Shown piece by piece: positions 7,601-15,387 of a DNA stretch of 22,157 nt. The stretch spans positions 1 to 22,157 of the forward strand of contig JAULZZ010000068.1 in assembly GCA_032117095.1 (NCBI GenBank), written 5' to 3'. The stretch comes from REEB470 sp032117095 (lineage in GTDB: Bacteria > Bacillota > Bacilli > Paenibacillales > YIM-B00363). The notes below the pieces were generated by a model that was not told the origin of the DNA, made no database searches, and was given only the letters and a program-made list of their open reading frames with translations. Position numbers and translations under genes: made by a program. Position 1 is the first letter of the stretch. Every line of letters begins with the position of its first letter.

Positions 7601-10600
7601 TGCCGTATAGGCAACGTTCGGTTCAAATTTCCCTGCATATGCACCCGCTGTTGGCAACGCAGGTTGCCACGTGATGCTCCCTGTGAACGCCTCTGTCGGG
7701 GTGACTGTCGTCGACGGAGTGCCCCCTGCCATCGGTTTGGCAACGCCCATGATCGGTGCCGTTGCCGTGGAAATCATCACAGGCACAGGTACTGTTGGTT
7801 GGTATTGTACCGTAATCACACCACTTTTGGATGGATTCATAACAAGTATGCCAGGCACACCACTTGCATTGGCGACTTTCCAGCTGTTAGCCGATACGGC
7901 ATCGAAAGTAAACCCATTGCGTGGCGTGAGGGAGATTGTCGCAATATACGTGATGTTAGGTTCGAATTTCCCAGATGCGGGCAAAGACGGTGTCCACACG
8001 ACAGTACCATTGTACGCAACCGTTTCCAGCACCGTCGTCGCTGCAATTTCTCCGGATTTTGGTGCAAGTACACCAGAGACAACGAGATCAGTCAAGGTGA
8101 CCGTAGCGGCTGTTGCGGGATATTTGACGGTAATCAAACCACTATTGGGTAAATTCGTCACGGTCACTCCAGATAATCCAGAGGCATTGGCAACTGTAAA
8201 TGCATTCGACCCTACACCTTCGAACGTATAGCCATTTTTAGGGGTCAAGCTAATCGTGGCGGTGTATGCTGTGTTAGGTTCGAATTTTCCTGCGTACAAA
8301 CCAGATGTCGGTAAAGCAGGCGCCCATATGACGCTACCCGTATACGCATCCGTCGCTGGGAGAGATGTGACAGGTGAAGACCCTGTCGTAGGATAGACGA
8401 GCCCTGAAATTGGTTGCGTCGTAGAGATCGGCGTGAGCACTTCCGCCTGTGTAGGCGCAAACAACACCGTAATGTCGCCACTTCCTGCGGGGTGAATGAC
8501 CATCGTCCCAGGTACCCCTGTTGCATTCGCCACTTTCCAAGAATTCGTCAACACGTCGGCAAAAGAATAGCCATTGCGCGGTGTCAACTTGATCGTCGCT
8601 ACATACGTCGTATTGGGAGCGAATTTCCCTGCATAATCCCCCGTTGTGGGCAATGCTGGGAACCAAGAAGATACAACGCCAGCATAAGCCACCGTTTCAT
8701 TAATGGTCATTTTTGGTGTCGCTCCCGTCATCGGTGCATCAATCCCTGTGACCACGAGGTCGGTCAAAACGACTGATGGCGTCGTTGCAGGATATGCGAC
8801 CGTAATGACACCGCTGTTGGCATTATTCTTTACGACAACCCCTGTAACATTCGACGCATTTGCCACAAAGAAAGCATTTGCACTGACACCATTGAATGTG
8901 TACCCTGGCTTGGGCGACAGTGTAATGGTTGCCGTATACGCAGTATTGAGTTCAAACTTCCCCGTAAATGTGCCAGAGGTCGGAATCGTTGGCACCCACG
9001 TGACAACCCCCGTATAGGCTACAGTCTCCGTAATCATCGTAGCAGGCATTGCCCCCGCTACAGGAGCAGACAATCCCATGATTGGCATCGTTGTAGGCAC
9101 GGTATTGAGTTCTTGAGCAGTGGTCGGATTGTATTGCACGGTAATCGTTCCGCTGTTCGCCGCATTGGTGACCGTCACACCCGTGACTCCAGTCGCATCT
9201 GCTACTTTCCAAGTGTTCGCTAGGATCCCATTAAATGTGTACCCTGTTTTTGGTGCTAACGTAATCGTTGCCGTATAGACGGTGCTCGGTGCAAATTTAC
9301 CACTTGCAGGCAAAGCAGGCGCCCAGCTCACATTTCCTTCATACGCATCGGTTGAGGTGACACTTGTTTTTGGTTGTTGCCCTGTTGTCGGTGGGACGAT
9401 TCCTGCAATCGGCGTATCGGTAAGTACGACTGTCGCTGCAGTCGCTGGATATTTCACCACGACAACGCCACTGTTGGCGGCATTGCTCACCGTGACACCC
9501 GTGACACCCGTTGCGTTGGCAACTGTAAACGCATTGGCTGGGACACCAACAAATGTATAGCCACTTTTTGGGGACATTGTAATCGTCGCCGTGTAAGCCG
9601 TGTTCGGTGCAAATTTCCCTGCATATTGCCCTGTTGTCGGCAGTGCAGGCGCCCACGCAATGACACCTTGATATTGTTGCGTTTCTGTAATCGTAGTCGA
9701 TGGGATGCCCCCTACGACTGGGAATGTCACCTGCCCGATCGGTGTTGCGGTTGACACGACGGTGTCAGGCAAAGGAACGGTAGGTGCATAGGTCACTGTG
9801 ATGATCCCGCTTCCCGCAGCATGGGTCACTGTCACCCCAGAAACACCCGTTGCATTGGCCACTTTCCACGTATTGGCAGCCACATTCGTGAAATCAAACC
9901 CGTTGCGGGGAGATAACGTGATTTTCGCCACGTACGTCTTATTGGGTTCGAATTTCCCCGCATATATCCCCGTAGTAGGCAGTGCAGGCGCCCAAACAGC
10001 AGAGCCTGAATAGGCGACTGTTTCCGTCACATTCGTTTTTGGTGTTGCCCCTGTTGCTGGCGCATCAATGCCTGTGATAACCAAGTCCGTAATGGTGACA
10101 GTAGGTTGTGTCGGAGGATATTGAACCGTGATCACACCACTATTGGCAGGATTGCTAATGATCACCCCTGGTACGCCCGTCGCATTGGCTACCTTAAACG
10201 CATTTGCAGCGACCCCGTTTAGGGTGTATCCGCTTTTTGGTGTCAACGTAATCGTAGCCGTATATGCCGTATTCGCCTCAAATTTCCCTGTAAACGGACC
10301 ACTGTTCGGGGTTACTGGCACCCAAGTGACGACCCCTGAAAACGTCGGCGCATTAATAGAAGAAACCGGTGTCGCACCGACGACTGGGGCATCCACGCCT
10401 TGAATCGGTTCTGCGGTGGAAATCACAGTCGCATTTTCTGCTTGCGTTGGATTGTACAACACGGTGATAACCCCTGTGTTGGCAGGATTTGTCACCGTAA
10501 CCCCTGTTGCTCCTGTTGCTTGCGCTACTTTCCACGTGTTGGCGGCTACACCCATGAATGAAAAACCATTGCGTGGCGTAAGGGAAATCGTCGCCACGTA

Positions 10601-13543
10601 CGTCGTGTTGGGAGCAAATTTTCCTGATGCAGGCAACGCTGGCGACCACGTCGCTACCCCGTCATACGCAACGGTTTGTGTTACGATCGTCTTTGGTGTT
10701 TGTCCTGTCACGGGGGCATCAATCCCTGTAATCACGAGGTCTGTCAAGACAACGCCTGGTGTTGTCGGGGGATATTGTATCGTAATGACCCCGCTGTTTG
10801 CGGCATGACTTACCGTGATGCCAGCAACCCCAGAAGCACCGGTGACCTTAAATACATTCGCTGGGATGCCATTGAGGGTATATCCTGCTTTGGGGATCAA
10901 ATTAATCGTGGCGGTATAAGATGTGTTTGTCTCAAACTTTCCCGTAAATGGCCCCGCATTGGGTGTCGTCGGAATCCACGTAACGCTCCCTGTATACTCT
11001 GGGGTTTCTGTAATTTCTGTGACGGGTGTCGCACCAGTCACAGGAGCAACTACCCCTGTAATGGGGGCAGCAGTAGAAACGACCGTACCACTTTGTGACG
11101 AAGTTTCATTATATACGACAGTAACGATGCCACTGTTTGCTTCATTTGTGACGATGACGCCTGGGATTCCTGTTGCTCCTGTTACTTGAATACTATTCGC
11201 TAAAACACCCGTGAACGTATATCCTGGTTTGGGCTCAAGCGTGATTTTTGCGGTATATTTCGTATTTGGGGCGAATTTCCCCGCATACGTTCCCGAAGTT
11301 GGCAATGCAGGAGACCACGTCACGTTCCCTTTATACGCTGGAGTTTCGGTGACGGCGAAAACGGGCGTCCCTCCCGTCGCAGGTGTCGCTACTCCACCAA
11401 TCGGTTGCGTGACTGGGAACACACTGTCATTGAGTACAGTGACGGTCGCCAAAACCGTTTTGTTAAACAATTGGTTGCTTGCTTCTGCAAAAGTACCCAA
11501 CGTACCACTGACGGTTTGTAACCCAACAACATTCGGATTGATCGTACCGTTCCACGTGACTGGGGCATTGACGGTCACCGCCGCATCGATACTCGGAGGC
11601 ACATTTTTGTACGGATGATTTGCTGGTAAATTGCCCGCTGTCCCCCACTTGTGGGCCATATATCCGTCTAATCTTTGCGTATCCATTTCGCTTAATGGCT
11701 CCGCTGTTTTGACGATTTCCTTTTGATCACCCGCTGTGAAGGTCACATCTGCGTCAAATCCAAATACATACACAGATCCCGTATCATTCTCGTTGTTGTA
11801 CCCATCGTCACTCGGCGCACCGACAAACAAGTGATCTCCCACCGCATTCAATGCCACCGTAGAAAACTGATCCCCCACTGGCGTAAGCAGTTCGCTTTGC
11901 GTATTGTCTCCCGCCAAAGGCAAAGAAATGTCTTTGGCGCCTGCGACCCCTCTGCCGATCGTGACTTCTAATTTGCCGTTCTCAAATTTAGAATTGGGCT
12001 CAAATTGGAACAAGCGAACTTTTCCGGTGTTGGCGTATACATTGTCCGCAGAATCTTCGAATGGACTGCCCACCGCCAGCTTGTCTCCTGTTGCATTCAG
12101 ACTCAGTGTCGATCCAAAATAATCGTCTGCGTCGATGCTGACGAAAACATTTTTGCCCACTGTATCATAGGTGCCGACCATGCCTTCGAGTGTGACACCC
12201 GAAAACATCGTGTTCGGCGTGAAACTCATCAAATACACCTCACCGCGACGCAACCATGGGTCATTGTCAGACCCACCTGGTGCCCCAATCGCCAATAAGT
12301 CTCCATTTCCATTGAGGGCTACACTGCTCCCAAAATAATCGGAATTCCGCAAATTCGCCACGTCATACTGTTTGATGCCCGTATATCCCTTGCCGATTTT
12401 GGATTGTAACGTAGGTGTCGAAAATGGGGACCCCAATCCAAAACTAAACAAATACACCGCCCCTGCATCTACGATCGCATTCGTCAGTCCACGGTCGCCA
12501 TACGCCCCGACAGCGAGCTTGTTGCCCGTACGATCAAACGAAAGCGAAGAACCAAAATAATCATCATTATCTAAGGGAATGTTCAAGTCTTTTGTTCCAG
12601 TGTATCCTTTGCCGAGCATGCCCTCGAGCTTTCCACCCGAAAAACTCGTGTCCGTAAAGCTAAACAAATACACGGCGCCCGTATCCCGACTATTGTTGTC
12701 TTTGGCATCATCTGTCGAAAGACTAATCGCCAACTTATTCCCCTCGTCGTTCAAGGCAACGGCTTTTCCGAAATCGTCGTTGAACCCGAGTTCAGGAACA
12801 TTAATGTTCTTGCCACCGGTAAATCCTTTGCCGATCGTCGCTTCCAGCTTCCAACCCGTCGTTGTTTTGCTGTACAAACGTACGTGTCCTGGCGTGTTTG
12901 GCTGATTTCCATCTGCTTTTTCTACCCGCGAACCGACTGCCATAAGCGTGCCCGCTGCATTGACCGCAATCGATGATCCAAAAAAATCTTTGGTTGCGAT
13001 CTCCGGCAAATCCACCCCTTTAGGGCCAACATACCCTTTGCCCATAGTCGTCTCAAGCACCCCTGCGGTAAACGCCGGCGTACTCATCAAATCGTTGGTC
13101 CCATCAAAACGGACAACTGGCTTGCCGTTGCTCACATTGGTCACATACCTCGGTTGTCGTTCGGGGTTGGTTTGTTTAGCATGCAGTGCTTTGCCACTTT
13201 TGTCTTTCCATTCACTTACGCGTTGACTGCTGTCAAATACGAGTGTACTCGCATCACTTGCATCAAGCCACAAAGACAATCCAGGCAATTGTTGTGGCGT
13301 CCATGGCGTCCCGATCGTCACAGGAACCGTAGCCGGCAACTGTACATTTGTTCCCTTGGGCACGCTAAAAGAGGTGTTCCCTACGGTGAGTACGCTCTTC
13401 GTACTTTGTGCACTGGCGGATGGCGCACCGACAAAGCCCAGTTGCATGAATAAAAATACACCAGATAATGTGTACATCTTCGCCAATCGCGCTGACTTTC
13501 GCACTACAACTTTAGAATTTCCTGCCTTTTCTCGGATGTTCAC
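4631..13543 (-). CDS. Giant multidomain SLH-anchored surface adhesin, about 2970 residues
   Basis: Start GTG 13543 has GAGGTGA five nt upstream; GTG 13552, three codons longer, has no good site. Domains by approximate residue: 1-46 signal peptide (ends ASAQS); 87-151 the first half of a LamG/concanavalin-like domain (LSLWLDASDAS, VSEWKDKSG, VVRFDGTNDLM); 163-600 six FG-GAP-like propeller repeats (DYFGSSLSF.., KLAVGAY.., VYLFSF); 605-645 the second lectin half (MDTQRLDGYMAHKWG, NLPANHPYKNVPP); 650-705 a beta linker; 708-2359 fifteen Ig-like repeats; 2366-2407 (PPQ)14; 2410-2610 helical; 2610-2790 beta-rich; 2793-2970 three SLH domains. It should be exported, bound through SLH to pyruvylated wall polymer, and project its head on a very long stalk. 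A role in adhesion or biofilm is inference; no enzyme motif was seen. It has its own promoter and terminator. The C-terminal 550-600 residues match the downstream 642-residue protein. Confidence 0.93.
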   Translation of the reverse strand: MNIREKAGNSKVVVRKSARLAKMYTLSGVFLFMQLGFVGAPSASAQSTKSVLTVGNTSFSVPKGTNVQLPATVPVTIGTPWTPQQLPGLSLWLDASDASTLVFDSSQRVSEWKDKSGKALHAKQTNPERQPRYVTNVSNGKPVVRFDGTNDLMSTPAFTAGVLETTMGKGYVGPKGVDLPEIATKDFFGSSIAVNAAGTLMAVGSRVEKADGNQPNTPGHVRLYSKTTTGWKLEATIGKGFTGGKNINVPELGFNDDFGKAVALNDEGNKLAISLSTDDAKDNNSRDTGAVYLFSFTDTSFSGGKLEGMLGKGYTGTKDLNIPLDNDDYFGSSLSFDRTGNKLAVGAYGDRGLTNAIVDAGAVYLFSFGLGSPFSTPTLQSKIGKGYTGIKQYDVANLRNSDYFGSSVALNGNGDLLAIGAPGGSDNDPWLRRGEVYLMSFTPNTMFSGVTLEGMVGTYDTVGKNVFVSIDADDYFGSTLSLNATGDKLAVGSPFEDSADNVYANTGKVRLFQFEPNSKFENGKLEVTIGRGVAGAKDISLPLAGDNTQSELLTPVGDQFSTVALNAVGDHLFVGAPSDDGYNNENDTGSVYVFGFDADVTFTAGDQKEIVKTAEPLSEMDTQRLDGYMAHKWGTAGNLPANHPYKNVPPSIDAAVTVNAPVTWNGTINPNVVGLQTVSGTLGTFAEASNQLFNKTVLATVTVLNDSVFPVTQPIGGVATPATGGTPVFAVTETPAYKGNVTWSPALPTSGTYAGKFAPNTKYTAKITLEPKPGYTFTGVLANSIQVTGATGIPGVIVTNEANSGIVTVVYNETSSQSGTVVSTAAPITGVVAPVTGATPVTEITETPEYTGSVTWIPTTPNAGPFTGKFETNTSYTATINLIPKAGYTLNGIPANVFKVTGASGVAGITVSHAANSGVITIQYPPTTPGVVLTDLVITGIDAPVTGQTPKTIVTQTVAYDGVATWSPALPASGKFAPNTTYVATISLTPRNGFSFMGVAANTWKVAQATGATGVTVTNPANTGVITVLYNPTQAENATVISTAEPIQGVDAPVVGATPVSSINAPTFSGVVTWVPVTPNSGPFTGKFEANTAYTATITLTPKSGYTLNGVAANAFKVANATGVPGVIISNPANSGVITVQYPPTQPTVTITDLVITGIDAPATGATPKTNVTETVAYSGSAVWAPALPTTGIYAGKFEPNKTYVAKITLSPRNGFDFTNVAANTWKVANATGVSGVTVTHAAGSGIITVTYAPTVPLPDTVVSTATPIGQVTFPVVGGIPSTTITETQQYQGVIAWAPALPTTGQYAGKFAPNTAYTATITMSPKSGYTFVGVPANAFTVANATGVTGVTVSNAANSGVVVVKYPATAATVVLTDTPIAGIVPPTTGQQPKTSVTSTDAYEGNVSWAPALPASGKFAPSTVYTATITLAPKTGYTFNGILANTWKVADATGVTGVTVTNAANSGTITVQYNPTTAQELNTVPTTMPIMGLSAPVAGAMPATMITETVAYTGVVTWVPTIPTSGTFTGKFELNTAYTATITLSPKPGYTFNGVSANAFFVANASNVTGVVVKNNANSGVITVAYPATTPSVVLTDLVVTGIDAPMTGATPKMTINETVAYAGVVSSWFPALPTTGDYAGKFAPNTTYVATIKLTPRNGYSFADVLTNSWKVANATGVPGTMVIHPAGSGDITVLFAPTQAEVLTPISTTQPISGLVYPTTGSSPVTSLPATDAYTGSVIWAPALPTSGLYAGKFEPNTAYTATISLTPKNGYTFEGVGSNAFTVANASGLSGVTVTNLPNSGLITVKYPATAATVTLTDLVVSGVLAPKSGEIAATTVLETVAYNGTVVWTPSLPASGKFEPNITYIATISLTPRNGFTFDAVSANSWKVANASGVPGILVMNPSKSGVITVQYQPTVPVPVMISTATAPIMGVAKPMAGGTPSTTVTPTEAFTGSITWQPALPTAGAYAGKFEPNVAYTATVTLTPKNNYTVNGIAPNALKVANASDVIGVTVTNPPNSGVITIKYAPTSTALQTVSTAAPIKGLLPPTTGGVPSTTITPTDEYTGMVVSWEGELNNGKFKPNTLYTANIALTPKAGYTFNGIPANTWKIENNKNGYVTHPENSGIIKVAYLSTLGEATLVATDANPVKGITVPAFGQVPSNNVTQTESYTGVVNWAPSIPTSGPNAGKFEPNTVYTANIWLYPKTGYTALGIPQNSLKVEGASGVDGINVTNNEDSSVIVVQYKPTAYGNVISAPTTSPVTGIAVPVFGNVPASTVTETASYTGNVTWLPSIPTSGTYAGKFEPNTTYTATIQLFPKFGYTVMGVIANSLKVANASDVSGITVINPTNTGTIVVQYGVTGSPPQPPQPPQPPQPPQPPQPPQPPQPPQPPQPPQPPQPPQPPQPPTPTPLTPFVNTPNNSLSQAIDQFSRNLSSNRLLEDGTPQRLQNALAELKNGTKNATSPEDLKKLGVAHTNVIDQIRSNLSPLSSELNVATAYQNAKKVLDSAGELLAKSDPKTAEEIMNKLILSAGGLLGKAGENNRDAKLFADAVKKLADQTIGQAGKLTLKADTVGDRAKAALVPPTTDTLLARANEAIKVADRLQTKITGEGVQRKVDSKAVVVVDAPRTVMAVETQLPIPTLLTTSLSGLDKVEVASPLARFTFNPIIADQLGNASTITFKVEQVKISDNTKKSFSAAQQKATDGLSFFYAVEAIATDRNGSSEKISAFRQPIEVRIPYTLKVGENPDLLTVLQLNDDATVSNKISKYDDTNGEVVFLTNVLKRFVIQNMNTSFSDVPSNYWGKNFIASMASKGVIQGRPDGKFDPKGNITRAEFTKMIVIASGIEVKKSNLRFSDVSEISWYAPYIAAGVEAGLVQGYPNGTFKPKKLISREEMATVIARKLAQQPPENPSAFITFADRQTIAPYAREPIATTLRAEVIQGRQNNMMKPKAFTTRAEGLTAIYRLFNY
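4634..5165 (-). repeat. Three SLH domains of the giant protein
   Basis: Modules begin FSDVPSNYWGKNFIASMASKG, FSDVSEISWYAPYIAAGVEAG and FADRQTIAPYAREPIATTLRA; their binding motifs are TRAE, SREE and TRAE. They form the C-terminus (YRLFNY), as in the neighbouring SLH protein. Confidence 0.93.
6324..6449 (-). repeat. 9-bp tandem repeat, 14 copies, encoding a (Pro-Pro-Gln)14 rod
   Basis: On the plus strand the unit GGCGGTTGT is repeated 14 times without interruption; copies 4 and 5 counted from 6324 read GGCGGCTGT. The coding strand gives ACAACCGCC, read as PPQ. It joins the Ig-like stalk to the helical and SLH anchor, probably as a stiff polyproline-type rod that spans the wall. Near-identical codons suggest recent expansion by slippage. 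Confidence 0.97.
6467..11420 (-). repeat. Fifteen tandem Ig-like repeats of about 330 bp, arranged as alternating subtypes
   Basis: Each unit follows the pattern PI.GV.APVTG.TP...ITET.AYTG.VTW.PALP.SG.YAGKF.PNT.YTATITLTPK.GYTF.GV.AN.F.V..A.GV.GVTVTN.ANSGVITV.YP.T. From unit 2 to unit 13, odd units carry Trp in TWKV/SWKV and mostly start VLTDLVITGI with PRNGF. Even units have AFKV, AFTV or similar, start TVISTA.PI and have PK.GYT. Units 1, 14 and 15 fall outside the alternation. The fold is judged Ig-like from size and beta pattern; no database family was assigned. Confidence 0.9.
11740..13045 (-). repeat. Six FG-GAP-like beta-propeller repeats
   Basis: Six units of about 70-75 residues, each with GKGYTG.K...P, then DYFGSS.ALN..GD.LAVGAP, then a Asp/Asn-rich loop, TG.VYLFSF and a linker such as FSGGKLEG. 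They resemble integrin-type FG-GAP blades, which can bind Ca2+ through the Asp-rich loops. The first unit is less regular (VRLYSKTTTGW) and the sixth has a longer insert. Confidence 0.85.
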
Positions 13544-13852
13544 TACGTTCACCTCATCATTTTTTTCTTCCCTAAGGAAGTTTTTTTACGTGTACCATTC
13601 TTAACAAAATAGTAACGTGAAAATAGCACAAAAAGTTGAGTACATATTCAGCTTTTTTTCATGGCTGTTCCCTCCAACGTCGTAGATTTCGGTTGTTGTG
13701 ACACACAACGTTTTTGAAAAATGAAACCGAGAATGAAAAGCGATGAAACACAATTACGGATAATGTACATTATATCACAATACACTTCATAAATCACGTG
13801 TTTCATTATCTTTTTTCTTACTCTCATAAAAATTTTCATAGAATTCATATTC
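13544..13852. other. 309-bp AT-rich intergenic region: promoter and leader of the giant SLH gene
   Basis: No convincing full gene. On the minus strand it contains a perfect extended -10 at 13777-13769; hairpin GTTGTG-TGT-CACAAC (13709-13695); a four-codon mini-frame ATG AAA AAA AGC TGA (from 13662) behind GGAGGGAAC; and hairpin CTTCC-TTAG-GGAAG (13580-13567) flanked by A runs just before the gene's ribosome binding site. No terminator is visible after spoIVFB, so read-through from upstream is possible. Confidence 0.55.
13760..13777 (-). promoter_or_regulatory. Extended -10 promoter of the giant SLH gene with an overlapping palindrome
   Basis: The minus strand has TGATATAAT (13777-13769), a perfect TGnTATAAT; the -35 region is poor. 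The perfect 14-bp palindrome ATAATGTACATTAT (13760-13773) covers most of the -10 and reaches the expected start of transcription, where a repressor could act. The predicted leader is about 220 nt. The operator role is inference. Confidence 0.55.
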
Positions 13853-14701
13853 TTATATACCGTTAATTTTACCCCATGAATCAATAAATTGTTGTTCTGT
13901 CAATTGCATTACAGGGACTCCTTCTTTGTTGACAATAAAAATCTCATGCTTTACTTGACGTCTGTACTGCTTAAATGCATCTCTCCACGTCTTGGTCATC
14001 TCGACTTGGAGCGGTTGTATACGCCGTGCGGGAGGGTATCGACTGCGCTGAAAAACAAAACGCATGAGACGATACATTGCTTGTTTGCGCTCGACGACAT
14101 TGACGTACATTAAAAAAAGCGCCATCCACACGTTATGTAATGCCACCTGCCCATGAAAAACATGCGAAAATGCTTCAAACAGCATGCACACAGCACCACT
14201 TAAACTCACAAACGTCGTCCACTGCAACACCGTATAATAGGGGAAAAAGCGACAAAGTATCGTACGCACCCCTCGCCCACCGTCCAATGGCCAAATGGGC
14301 AGCGCATTGTATCCCAACAACGTCACGTTGGCATTGATCACGTAGTGTGCCGCAGCGACATCAGACCATTGCATGTACAACAGCCCATAAGCCAGCCCAA
14401 TCCACACAATGTGCGTGAAAGGACCCGCTAGCGTAACGAGCAAGTCTGGTAAAATCGGGCCACTGTCGTCCGCATCCGTTTCCATCATGCCCCCAAACGG
14501 CGTCAACCACACCCGATGCACCGTCCATCCGACTTTCCGTGCAGCGATAACATGTCCACATTCGTGCAAAAACACAAAAACAAATAAACTCACGACTTCA
14601 AACGTATGGTTTGTTAAAATAGCACCGACCATCACGAGATAAAATAACGGATGTAGACGCACACGGCTGAGCAAGTCAAAAATCGTTTGCTTCTCCTTCA
14701 T
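13853..14701 (-). CDS. spoIVFB: SpoIVFB-type intramembrane metalloprotease (M50 family)
   Basis: Site-2-type zinc protease of the mother-cell membrane around the forespore; in B. subtilis it cleaves pro-sigma K. The 282-residue form starts at ATG 14701, which overlaps the spoIVFA stop as ATGA; a longer frame adds 20 residues with no family likeness. Zinc motif HECGH lies at 46-50 (catalytic Glu47), followed by GGMMETDADD near 70-79, and the third ligand Asp140 lies in ALPIWPLDGGRG. Several hydrophobic segments flank these (about 16-45, 87-110, 122-137, 150-195). The C-terminal tail (EIFIVNKEGVPVMQLTEQQF) looks like the CBS-like domain of SpoIVFB, which senses ATP. It is followed by rplU in B. 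subtilis; here the giant SLH gene follows instead. Confidence 0.93.
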   Translation of the reverse strand: MKEKQTIFDLLSRVRLHPLFYLVMVGAILTNHTFEVVSLFVFVFLHECGHVIAARKVGWTVHRVWLTPFGGMMETDADDSGPILPDLLVTLAGPFTHIVWIGLAYGLLYMQWSDVAAAHYVINANVTLLGYNALPIWPLDGGRGVRTILCRFFPYYTVLQWTTFVSLSGAVCMLFEAFSHVFHGQVALHNVWMALFLMYVNVVERKQAMYRLMRFVFQRSRYPPARRIQPLQVEMTKTWRDAFKQYRRQVKHEIFIVNKEGVPVMQLTEQQFIDSWGKINGI

Positions 14702-15321
14702 CGGGCAGTTGCCTGCCGCGGATCGACCCAGCGCCCTTGTTGGATGACGGCAAAATACCATGCGTTGCGCTGTGGCGCAGGCGTACCAAGTACGTGGTCT
14801 TTGTCAACCCACGCATGTGGCGCAACGCGCACTTCTGCGAGCATACCATATACAGTCAATGTTTTTTGATTGTGCAGCAAGACGACACAGTACTTTCGTA
14901 CGGGACATTCTCCTGCATAGACGACCAACCCCTCTTTATACGCCTGAACCGGCGCATGCGGAGATGGATTTTGAATATAAATGCCTTTCGTCAGTCCGTT
15001 TGTCTGGTGCATTGCAGAAATCGTTGTATACATCGGAAAAAGGGATAACGTTTTTACTTTCGTTCGGATCAAGGCGTCTGTTGGCACAACAAAACGCGAA
15101 GGCAAAAAAGCAGGACGTGTACCGAATACGCTCGCATACGTCTGTTGTATCATTTTCGTGTGTGTTTGTGTCGAGAGCGCATAACGAACCCACCACTGCG
15201 CTTTTACCCAAGACTCCCCTTGGACGTTCATCACCACGCACAGCATCATGCCCAACATTCCCGCTAAAACACATTGCCACACATATTCCAGTCGATTGGC
15301 CATGCGCACGACACACCTCAC
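14698..15321 (-). CDS. spoIVFA: SpoIVFA-like regulator with degenerate M23 domain
   Basis: SpoIVFA holds SpoIVFB and BofA together and keeps SpoIVFB inactive until SpoIVB cuts it. The protein is 207 residues: a short basic N-terminus, one membrane segment at about 14-34 (VWQCVLAGMLGMMLCVVMNV), an extracytoplasmic linker, and a C-terminal LytM/M23-like domain (GIYIQNPS, VQAYKEGLVVYAGE, CVVLLHNQKTLTVYGML, WVDKDHVLGT). The metal-binding HxGxD and HxH of active M23 peptidases are replaced by IYIQN and VYG, so it is non-catalytic, as known for SpoIVFA. GTG 15321 (AGAGGA at 7 nt) and ATG 15303 (GAGGTG at 10 nt) are both credible starts. It overlaps spoIVFB by 4 bp. Confidence 0.85.
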   Translation of the reverse strand: MRCVVRMANRLEYVWQCVLAGMLGMMLCVVMNVQGESWVKAQWWVRYALSTQTHTKMIQQTYASVFGTRPAFLPSRFVVPTDALIRTKVKTLSLFPMYTTISAMHQTNGLTKGIYIQNPSPHAPVQAYKEGLVVYAGECPVRKYCVVLLHNQKTLTVYGMLAEVRVAPHAWVDKDHVLGTPAPQRNAWYFAVIQQGRWVDPRQATAR

Positions 15322-15346
15322 GATTTCGTCCTCTTACGAATTCCCT

Positions 15347-15387
15347 ATTATAAACATAGACACAGACGGCTTCCTTTTGCGCAAAAG
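15347..15387 (-). promoter_or_regulatory. Possible spoIVFA promoter with upstream palindrome
   Basis: A TATAAT hexamer lies on the minus strand at 15352-15347, about 25 nt before GTG 15321, with no clear -35 at 17 nt. The perfect palindrome CTTTTGCGCAAAAG (15374-15387) sits where the -35 region would be. spoIVF is a sigma-E operon in B. subtilis, but I could not find a convincing sigma-E match. The 223-bp gap between rodA and spoIVFA supports separate transcription. Confidence 0.3.

Noticed and set aside
6324..11420. Possible CRISPR array or mobile repeats
   Set aside because: The repeats are contiguous, in frame and protein-coding, with no spacers between identical repeats, no cas genes and no inverted ends.
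13567..13580. Terminator in front of the giant SLH gene
   Set aside because: The hairpin CTTCC-TTAG-GGAAG is followed by A rather than T on the transcribed strand; T follows only on the plus strand, where no gene is present.
13648..13884. 78-codon minus-strand frame after spoIVFB
   Set aside because: It overlaps the spoIVFB end, the promoter and the leader of the giant gene, has no ribosome binding site at its start, and matches no family.
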